Origin: Geobacter sp. UBA698
GTDB lineage: Bacteria > Desulfobacterota > Desulfuromonadia > Geobacterales > Pseudopelobacteraceae
Length of the DNA: 64,000 nt
Assembly: GCA_002298925.1 (NCBI GenBank)
Contig: DBMM01000146.1
Location: 17,165 to 81,164, forward strand
Direction: 5' to 3'
The position numbers were made by a program, and so were the translations under genes. Positions 58,400 to 64,000 of the stretch are shown one piece after another. How positions within the stretch are numbered: the first letter of the stretch is position 1; each line of letters starts with the position of its first letter. The notes under the pieces are model-generated. The model did not search any database. It was not told the origin of the DNA and saw only the letters and a program-made list of their open reading frames with translations.

Positions 58400-59406
58400 A
58401 TATTATAACGATCAGCCTTGTAACAGGCAAGATTTGCTGGTTTGGCAAACCATTCGATTGTTTCGGTCAATCCGCGTCGCAGACCGTCCTTACCGTCATA
58501 TTCTGGTTGCCATCCTGCCAATTCCAGGGCTTTTTGATTGTCTGCCCAGAGACGCTCAACCTCACTCTTGTCCGGTCGCAGTCGGATGTCGTCAGTCTCA
58601 ATCTCTACATCAACTCCCATGATATCTGCAATCATTGCAACAGTATCACCAATTGAAATCTCATAGTTGCTGCCGATGTTAATTACCTCGCCAATAGCTC
58701 TATCTGCTTCTGCAACGGAAATGAAGCCGGCCACCGTGTCAGCCACGTAGTTGAAATCCCTGGTGGGATGAAGCGAACCGAGCTTGATCTTGCGGGTCCC
58801 GTTGGCAATTTGCGTGATGATAGTCGGGATAACGGCACGGGCAGACTGGCGGGGACCGTAGGTGTTAAATGGACGGATAACTGAGACTGGCGTACCGAAG
58901 GAGGAATAGAAGGACATGGCGATCTGGTCGGCGCCGATCTTTGACGCCGAATATGGCGATTGTCCCTGCAAAGGATGCTCTTCAGTGATTGGCACAAAGC
59001 GGGCAGTGCCATAAACCTCACTGGTTGATGTGTGGACTACTTTTGAGATACCCAACTCACGGGCGGCCTGTACGATGTTTAGAGTCCCCTTTACGTTGGT
59101 GTCCACATAGGTGTCTGGGGAGTGGTAGGAATAGGGAATCGCAATCAAAGCTGCCAGATGCAGAACAACATCACAACCCTGCATGGCAGTTCGCACCCCA
59201 TGCGGGTCGCGGATATCGCCGGCAAAAACATCGAGTGACTTTTTAATCGCCGGTGCGGACTGGTCGAGCCAGCCCCATGAGTTAAATGAGTTGTAGAGAA
59301 CGAAGGCACGGATATCATATCCAAGGCTCACCAATTTCTCTGTCAGATGGGAGCCTATGAAACCATCGGCACCAGTAACCAGTATTTTTTTGCCAATTAA
59401 ATCCAA
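58396..59406 (-). CDS. legB: Nucleotide-sugar 4,6-dehydratase LegB
   Basis: A 336-residue extended SDR. The NAD loop is ILVTGADGFIGSHLTEKLVS near residues 9-28. The catalytic set is Thr-Ser-Glu in VHTSTSEVYGTAR and Tyr-Lys in SPYSASKIGADQIAM. The C-terminal DIRLRPDKSEVERLWADNQK fits LegB. It makes the 4-keto-6-deoxy sugar that LegC aminates. Translation starts at a TTG at 59406 behind AAAGGATGG; the ATG in that site is out of frame. It is the first gene of the minus-strand polysaccharide operon. A TATAAT-like hexamer at 59461-59466 lies upstream without a good -35 partner. Confidence 0.9.
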   Translation of the reverse strand: MDLIGKKILVTGADGFIGSHLTEKLVSLGYDIRAFVLYNSFNSWGWLDQSAPAIKKSLDVFAGDIRDPHGVRTAMQGCDVVLHLAALIAIPYSYHSPDTYVDTNVKGTLNIVQAARELGISKVVHTSTSEVYGTARFVPITEEHPLQGQSPYSASKIGADQIAMSFYSSFGTPVSVIRPFNTYGPRQSARAVIPTIITQIANGTRKIKLGSLHPTRDFNYVADTVAGFISVAEADRAIGEVINIGSNYEISIGDTVAMIADIMGVDVEIETDDIRLRPDKSEVERLWADNQKALELAGWQPEYDGKDGLRRGLTETIEWFAKPANLACYKADRYNI

Positions 59407-59931
59407 TTTATTTTTTCCATCCTTTGTTAATATATGAAGTGCTTATTATCCTTGTGGCTAATTATAGGGTCAGAAACCGTCGGAAAACCATAGGGGTCTA
59501 TCAGGCCTTGAAAAATCAGTTTTGAATGGAGCCATGCTCTCCTTTCCCATCACACATTTAATACCGTTGGAGTCTCATGGCTCTAAATTTATACTTGGTC
59601 CTTTGGGGGGACGCTGTTGTCTATTTTTCTATTGAAGCCGAAAACTAAATATTAAACTCCACTCTGACGATTTTTACCACTTTTCTCTTTGAGCTGTTAT
59701 CTCTTCAACCGCTGAAACCGAATCCCATGCAGCAGATACCTTTTGCCTCAAAACGAAAAAGCCTGGGGTCAGGTTTGACTTTCGAACATTCGCCCAACCA
59801 AACACGAAAAAAGTGGACAGTTTTATTTTCATCCTCTACTCCGCAACACTTCCACACCCACCCACGCCACCAGAGAGGGACAGGCTCCTTTTAATGTTGC
59901 GGGAGCGAGGTTCAAGGTGGAATCAGCCCTA
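59407..59931. other. Non-coding stretch at the edge of the polysaccharide locus
   Basis: This 525-base, AT-rich stretch separates legB from the toxin-antitoxin remnants. It should contain the locus promoter, but I see only a TATAAT on the minus strand at 59461-59466. Two fragments, GGGGGGACGCTGTTGTCT (59605-59622) and CTGGGGTCAGGTTTGAC (59762-59778), resemble the GGGGACAG/GGGTCAG repeats often left by REP-associated elements. No open frame with coding character is visible. Confidence 0.5.
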
Positions 59932-60117
59932 TCATTCAACATCAATACCTGCATGAGTTCTTTTTTCCCAATACCCAGGTTTCCGATTCAGATTTGCAAC
60001 TGCAATAATGCGCAGCATCGAACCTTTGACTTGAAATATGACACCAAAGGGAAATCGATGCACCTGACAGCGTCTCGTATGCTTTGACAGCCGCGTATAG
60101 GCTTTCGGATACAGAGT
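59932..60117 (-). pseudogene. 3' remnant of a ParE/RelE-family toxin gene
   Basis: The minus strand in the frame ending at the TGA at 59932-59934 encodes about 60 residues typical of the C-terminal half of RelE/ParE toxins: YPKAYTRLSKHTRRCQ, then VHRFPFGVIFQVKG, then NRKPGYWEKR. The FP-x-G-V-I-x-Y pattern and the terminal W-x-x-R are the family end. A TGA lies directly upstream of this frame (60118-60120) and no N-terminal half exists. The fragment overlaps in another frame with the tail of the PIN-domain gene, which reads through it. Confidence 0.8.
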
Positions 60118-60581
60118 TCATAAATCAGATCACGAGAGATCCATAAACCGGAATTGCTGAGTTGTAAAAATGCGTCCCTCAGTGATGGCAACAGGTTACG
60201 TCGTCTCGCAAGCACCAGTATTCCGGCAGTCCTGATGCTCTTACATCCCAATGTTTCTGCACAGCGGCGTGCCTCACGGTCATCAAGTACTACACGATAG
60301 GAGGGATTCATAAGGGCAAAAGAGATTACTTCACTTTCGCCTCGTCCCAGATCCCAAGCTGCAACTCTAAGGTCAAGAGGTATGCCGGTTGCAATATTGA
60401 GCCATTGTTGCTGTGACAATTTTTCTGCTGGAAAATCGCTCTTTCCGGAGGCTGTCACTTCCTTCAGGACTGCTTCTGGTACAGAAATCTCCTGAAATAA
60501 GCCGGGTAACAAATCCTGGAGCCCGCTTTTAAAAAGACAAATAAGTGGAGATGCATTTACAATAACCCGATCAATTGGCAT
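59988..60581 (-). CDS. PIN-like toxin (DUF3368 type) with a foreign C-terminus
   Basis: A 197-residue protein. Residues 1-155 match DUF3368 PIN-domain nucleases: IVNASPLICLFKSGLQDLLP with the first acidic-site region, LGRGESEVISFAL with Glu, and VVLDDREARRCAETLG with the paired Asp. The family normally ends soon after the GLWISRDLIYEL region. Here about 40 further residues (from CIRKPIRGCQ) follow that come from out-of-frame reading of a ParE/RelE remnant. The ATG lies inside the 3' end of the UPF0175 antitoxin gene, the usual pairing for this toxin. Since the antitoxin is broken, the toxin may be inactive. It could also be called a pseudogene. Confidence 0.72.
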   Translation of the reverse strand: MPIDRVIVNASPLICLFKSGLQDLLPGLFQEISVPEAVLKEVTASGKSDFPAEKLSQQQWLNIATGIPLDLRVAAWDLGRGESEVISFALMNPSYRVVLDDREARRCAETLGCKSIRTAGILVLARRRNLLPSLRDAFLQLSNSGLWISRDLIYELCIRKPIRGCQSIRDAVRCIDFPLVSYFKSKVRCCALLQLQI

Positions 60582-60828
60582 CTGATATCTCAGCTAAAAC
60601 TTCTTGAGTGCCATACTGGAAAGGTGAAACCCTAAGCCGCCCCAAGGCTTGCATAAAGTCAACTTGCGACAGGCCCGCAATTTCAGCTGCTTTTTCCTGA
60701 GATATTGCATTCAGCTCATACCACTTTACCGCTGCAACAATGCGCATCTACTTTACCAAATTCGTCGGGGCTTTTGTGCAATGCTGAAAAGGCGCCATCC
60801 GGCATTTCAAGTTTATAGCGAGTGACAT
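60571..60828 (-). pseudogene. UPF0175 antitoxin, disrupted by two frameshifts
   Basis: The gene starts at an ATG at 60828 behind AAGGGAG and ends at 60571, an 86-codon span equal to the family length. The start frame gives MSLAINL; the middle (LEMPDGAFSALHKSPDEFGK) is in a second frame; the last 58 residues (MRIVAAVKWYELNAIS and so on) are back in the first. The expected AAC-TTG-GAA has lost one G near 60808, and AAA-GAG-ATG has gained a T, making an in-frame TAG at 60748-60750. The reading frame is thus restored but the protein cannot be made whole. Its end overlaps the start of the PIN toxin gene. Confidence 0.82.
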
Positions 60829-61043
60829 AGTAAGCATCTCCCTTTTTAACTTGGGGGGACGAAAGTTCTGACAAGTTTTGGGGACATACAACACTTGACT
60901 TTCGATGTATCCCTATCAACCACCCAAATTCGTAATTTAACCCTGCCCCCGCAAACTTCGACACTCACCCTCAGAGATTCAATGCTGGATTTTGGATGTT
61001 AAATTTGAATTTATGTCTTGGAACTTAATGCTATTGCACTTTT

Positions 61044-61388
61044 TTACAAGCTCAGCGCTTTCAATCTTTTCAACTCTTTCAACAAAACCGGAATATCGTC
61101 CTGGATAATGCTCCATAGAATATCGTTATCTATTCCCAAATAACCGTGAATCAACCTGTTTCGGGTCGCAATAACCTGACGCCAGGGGATTGACGAAAAT
61201 GCTTCACGAATCGACTCAGGGATATGTGTTGCAGCCTCTCCGATTAATTCCAGTTTCCTTAATGTTGCATCGTACGCTTTTTCGTCTGTTTCAAAACTTT
61301 CCCGGCAAAGTCCTTCCGTATAGGCCAATACCTTTTCGGAAAATATGATCATATCATCCAGATAAAAACCCCATTCTCGTTCAAACAT
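61044..61388 (-). CDS. HepT-like ribonuclease toxin (DUF86)
   Basis: A 114-residue helical HEPN protein. The RNase motif R-x4-6-H is seen as ATRNRLIHGYLGID near 83-96. MFEREWGFYLDDMIIFSEKV is typical of HepT N-termini. With the adjacent nucleotidyltransferase it forms a HepT/MntA-type module, in which MntA AMPylates the Tyr after the motif (RNRLIHGY) and blocks the toxin. Both genes look intact. The ATG at 61388 overlaps the end of mntA by eight bases. It is the only apparently functional toxin-antitoxin pair in this border region. Confidence 0.92.
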   Translation of the reverse strand: MFEREWGFYLDDMIIFSEKVLAYTEGLCRESFETDEKAYDATLRKLELIGEAATHIPESIREAFSSIPWRQVIATRNRLIHGYLGIDNDILWSIIQDDIPVLLKELKRLKALSL

Positions 61389-61671
61389 AGATCGCATCCT
61401 GCTCGACAAATTTCCGAAGTTCGGAGCGCAGTGCTTTTTCTGTCACCAGATCAACACTGCAACCAAACTGGTCTTCCAACAAAAACTGGACGCCAAAATA
61501 TTTTGCAGATGTGGCAGGGCCATCAAAGGCTACCAAAATATCAATATCGCTCGCCTGGTTTGCAAGATCACGGGCAGTTGATCCGAACAGGGCAAGGCGG
61601 GTTACTCCAAAGCGCTCAATTAATTCGGGTTTCAACTTTGCAAGTGTGTTAATTGCATCTGTTTTCTTCAT
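61381..61671 (-). CDS. MntA-like minimal nucleotidyltransferase antitoxin
   Basis: A 96-residue polymerase-beta-fold nucleotidyltransferase. The GSx10DxD motif is complete: LALFGSTARDLANQASDIDI near 29-48, with both Asp of DID. The third catalytic acid is in GCSVDLVTEKAL near 74. In characterised systems the enzyme adds AMP groups to a Tyr of HepT. The ATG at 61671 (MKKTD) follows a weak AGTTAC region; a start at 61686 would add five residues. The partner toxin gene overlaps its end. Confidence 0.92.
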   Translation of the reverse strand: MKKTDAINTLAKLKPELIERFGVTRLALFGSTARDLANQASDIDILVAFDGPATSAKYFGVQFLLEDQFGCSVDLVTEKALRSELRKFVEQDAIYV

Positions 61672-61774
61672 TAAGTAACTCCACAAATCATGGGGGGCAA
61701 GTCAGGTAATATCACTTTTTCTCTGCCCAAGAAAAGTACCCATACTCACTCCCGTAACGTCTGAACCATCTTCC

Positions 61775-61927
61775 TCAACAAGCATTCTGCTCTTCAAGAA
61801 ACAAGCGGTACGCAACACGTAAGCCCTCTTCCAAACTGGTTGTTGCTTTCCTGCCACGACTATTGAGCAGACTTGCATCCAGAAGCTTGTGCATTGTTCC
61901 ATCCGGTTTGCCTGAAACAAAACGGAC
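61775..61927 (-). pseudogene. 3' remnant of a GDP-L-fucose synthase gene (fcl/wcaG)
   Basis: The minus strand encodes about 45 residues that match the C-terminus of GDP-4-keto-6-deoxymannose epimerase/reductase: SGKPDGTMHKLLDASLLNS, then RKATTSLEEGLRVAYRLFLE. The K-P-D-G-T-x-x-K-L-L-D motif and the L-x-E-G-x-x-x-x-Y-x-x-F-L end are diagnostic. The N-terminal 270 or so residues are gone. It sits about 190 bases downstream of gmd on the same strand, exactly where fcl usually follows gmd. Confidence 0.78.
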
Positions 61928-62116
61928 AGATCGAATTAACAGTAGAATACGCCGACCCACGCCGATAAAGGCGGAGAAGGTATAAAGCTATATTCTTTGG
62001 GGTACACAGAATGCTTTAAACCAGAAAGCCTGGTTGGCTGTTATCGGCGTTCTTCTGCGTGCAGCGGCGGTGCCATGATTAAAAGTCTTAGATCCAGCCC
62101 TCGCTAAATTTCTACT

Positions 62117-63235
62117 TCAATGCTCCGTGCTTACGGCTACGCAAAAGCCATGGGATTTCAAAAGGGCGTGACGCTGTGCTTCTTCGAGGTCATGGGCAAC
62201 CATTTCAGCGCACATCTGCTGAACGGTTATTTCCGGAAACCAGCCGAGCTTTTCTTTTGCCTTGGAAGGATCGCCCAGCAGGGTTTCAACCTCGGATGGG
62301 CGGAAGTAGCGCGGGTCGATGCGTACGATGATGTCGCCTGCTTTCACCGCGGGGGCCTTATTTCCGCTAACGGAAACAACCGTGGCAATTTCGTCGACAC
62401 CCTGGCCTTCGAATTTAAGGGTTATTCCCAGCTCGGCCGCTGTCCAGGTGATAAACTGGCGCACGCTGTATTGGACACCAGTGGCAATAACGAAGTCCTC
62501 AGGCTGATCCTGCTGCAGCATCAGCCACTGCATTTTGACGTAATCCTTGGCATGCCCCCAGTCACGCAGGGAATCGATGTTGCCCATGTACAGGCACGGT
62601 TCCAAGCCTTGTGAAATGTTGGCAAGGCCGCGGGTTATCTTGCGGGTGACAAAGGTTTCGCCACGCCGGGGAGATTCGTGGTTGAAGAGGATGCCGTTGC
62701 AGGCATACATGCCGTACGCTTCACGATAGTTGACCGTAATCCAGTAGGCGTACAGCTTGGCAACCGCGTAGGGTGAACGGGGATAAAAGGGCGTACTTTC
62801 TTTTTGGGGGGTTTCCTGGACCAAGCCGTACAGTTCGGAGGTTGATGCCTGATAGAAACGGGTCTTTTTGTCCAGCCCCAACAGTCGAATCGCCTCAAGC
62901 ATGCGCAACGTACCGACGCCGTCAGCCTCAACGGTGTATTCCGGTGATTCAAAGCTGACCGCTACATGGGACTGGGCGCCCAGATTGTAAACCTCGTCGG
63001 GCTGAACTTCCTGCATGATGCGGGTCAAATTTGACGAGTCGGTCAGGTCGCCATAATGGAGCTTGAAATGAGCATCTTTGATATGCGGATCCTGGTAGAT
63101 GTGGTCAACGCGCTGGGTATTGAACAGCGAAGCCCTGCGTTTGATGCCATGAACCTCGTAGCCTTTTTCCAGAAGCAATTCCGCCAGGTACGATCCATCC
63201 TGGCCGGTGATGCCGGTGATGAGTGCCTTTTTCAT
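62117..63235 (-). CDS. gmd: GDP-mannose 4,6-dehydratase
   Basis: A 372-residue SDR that makes GDP-4-keto-6-deoxymannose. ALITGITGQDGSYLAELLLE is the NADP loop near residues 4-23. YQASTSELYGLVQETPQKES holds the Thr and Glu, and YPRSPYAVAKLYAYWITVNY the Tyr-Lys pair. NHESPRRGETFVTRKITR is the substrate-site block. It is full length and looks intact. With the fcl gene next to it reduced to a stub, its product would need another reductase (Rmd) or an aminotransferase elsewhere for use. Confidence 0.95.
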   Translation of the reverse strand: MKKALITGITGQDGSYLAELLLEKGYEVHGIKRRASLFNTQRVDHIYQDPHIKDAHFKLHYGDLTDSSNLTRIMQEVQPDEVYNLGAQSHVAVSFESPEYTVEADGVGTLRMLEAIRLLGLDKKTRFYQASTSELYGLVQETPQKESTPFYPRSPYAVAKLYAYWITVNYREAYGMYACNGILFNHESPRRGETFVTRKITRGLANISQGLEPCLYMGNIDSLRDWGHAKDYVKMQWLMLQQDQPEDFVIATGVQYSVRQFITWTAAELGITLKFEGQGVDEIATVVSVSGNKAPAVKAGDIIVRIDPRYFRPSEVETLLGDPSKAKEKLGWFPEITVQQMCAEMVAHDLEEAQRHALLKSHGFCVAVSTEH

Positions 63236-63334
63236 ATGGTTTGAAGCTCCGTGATAAATTTTTCGCTATCGCCCAGATGCCGGTTACTACGAAGGGGACT
63301 GGCACCTTTTAATGGGGGGGAGTGACCCCGTGGC

Positions 63335-63811
63335 TTACGGATTAGAAGTAATCCAGGAGTTAAAGTCCACATCGATTTTTTGCTGGGGATTCAGCGACAA
63401 AAAACCTGCCGACTTTGCAACATCTGCCAGAACGGTATCGGAAGTTACGAAACACCATCCTTGCTCATAAGGCTGTATGTACCCAATTGAAGCGCATCCT
63501 GCGTTCTCAACCCGTATTCTGTGCCGTATTTTTTCAGGAGCAACTCGGCCTCATCAATTACCAACTGATTCAATGGTTCTATGTTGAAGCTTACCAACTG
63601 TTTTTCAAAATAGGTAGTAGCTGTTTGTAATTTAATTTCATCAAGCGATTTATTGCGATAGCGCCTGTAAAGTGCACTTGTAAATTCAAGGCGAGCCAAA
63701 TCTGAAATCCATATTTCTGAAGCTGTGTGTTCCATTATTTGCGTGACAAACTCAGTACCACTTTCTACATAAAAAACTCACCAACGCCGATGTGTCAAAG
63801 AAAAATATCAT
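63335..63811 (-). pseudogene. VapC-type PIN toxin with two frameshifts
   Basis: The gene can be traced from the ATG at 63811 to the TAA at 63335. The first frame gives MIFFFDTSALV with the first catalytic Asp. A slip at the T tract in GTGAGTTTTTTATG is needed to continue into the second frame (VESGTEFVTQIMEHTASE to RTQDALQLGT, with the acidic cluster). A second slip near 63465 leads to WCFVTSDTVLADVAKSAGF and the natural end SWITSNP. Neither fragment can form a PIN domain alone. The ATG overlaps the stop of the antitoxin (ATGA). Confidence 0.85.
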
Positions 63812-64000
63812 ATAGTTTCTTCTCTTTCGCGCAGAATATCCTCAGAAAGAGAACCCGAACAACCTTGAAGTGCCTCTCTAACTTTTAAATACGAGGTATT
63901 TATTTTGGGTGGCATGTTTTGTTTTTTGTTTTTTATAAACTGAATAAAATCATAAAGCTTTGCCATTTCAATGGAATTTAACTCAACTTTCGCAGTTGCA
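63808..64000 (-). CDS. VapB-like antitoxin, C-terminal part (runs off the window)
   Basis: The last 63 residues of a protein whose start lies beyond the right edge: KVELNSIEMAKLYDFIQFIK, then NTSYLKVREALQGCSGSLSE, ending REREETI. A short protein that ends by overlapping a vapC start (ATGA) is almost always its antitoxin. The visible part is the toxin-binding tail; the DNA-binding half is missing or beyond the edge. No specific antitoxin family could be named. Confidence 0.7.
   Translation of the reverse strand, partial: ATAKVELNSIEMAKLYDFIQFIKNKKQNMPPKINTSYLKVREALQGCSGSLSEDILREREETI

Noticed and set aside
60716..60964. An 82-codon minus-strand frame read as a separate protein
   Set aside because: Only its middle (LEMPDGAFSALHKSPDEFGK) has family similarity, and that belongs to the frameshifted UPF0175 antitoxin.
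1..64000. CRISPR array, prophage, complete insertion sequence or rRNA operon
   Set aside because: I found no spaced direct repeats, no phage structural genes, no full transposase and no rRNA sequence in the window.

Overview
The window looks like a piece of a GC-rich, Gram-negative chromosome from the Geobacter/Pelobacter group (Desulfuromonadales). This rests on gene content and order: a siroheme/heme operon with ccsA, hemA, hemC and a cobA-hemD fusion, molybdenum-cofactor accessory genes, a hybrid PAS histidine kinase, a sigma-54-like promoter, and a large Wzx/Wzy polysaccharide locus. The genus is an inference; no rRNA gene is present to confirm it.

Positions 1-24,850 are housekeeping. 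From the left: the start of a nitrilase-family hydrolase and ftsK, a MOSC protein and mobB, a YgbA-like protein and a ferredoxin, a hybrid sensor kinase, a macro-domain hydrolase, an ABC-F ATPase with an aspartase-like lyase, an Nfu-type protein, yaeQ, a yaiI/HU pair, a DCC protein, nadA and tRNA-Pro(CGG). A minus-strand operon follows: precorrin-2 dehydrogenase, ccsA, hemA, sfsA, hemC, cobA-hemD. Next come trxA, a TlpA-like protein, truA, hslO and a tiny Lys/Ala-rich secreted protein.

Positions 25,000-59,406 form one almost wholly minus-strand surface-polysaccharide locus. Read in the direction of transcription (right to left) it holds: a complete legionaminic-acid pathway (legB, legC, neuC/legG, neuB/legI, neuD-type acetyltransferase, ptmE, neuA/legF); flippase and polymerase (wzx, wzy); two methyltransferases and three transferase-like proteins; an amidotransferase trio (lfnA/wbpG, hisH, hisF paralogues); UDP-L-FucNAc synthesis (fnlA, fnlB, fnlC) with a WbuB-like transferase; and a 4-ketoreductase, an initiating sugar-phosphate transferase and a PglF/WbpM-type dehydratase flanked by two Wzi paralogues. 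Between fnlB and fnlC sits a four-gene cassette (acyl-CoA ligase, carrier protein, MBOAT, SGNH protein) with the component logic of a Dlt system; it is the best candidate for an undescribed system. A four-helix-bundle gene framed by inverted repeats has entered the locus just upstream of the initiating transferase.

Positions 59,400-64,000 are a decaying edge. They hold an intact MntA/HepT-like toxin-antitoxin pair, a broken UPF0175 antitoxin with a PIN toxin fused onto the tail of a ParE/RelE toxin, the 3' stub of a lost GDP-fucose synthase gene downstream of an intact gmd, and a vapC toxin with two frameshifts behind a VapB-like antitoxin that runs off the window.
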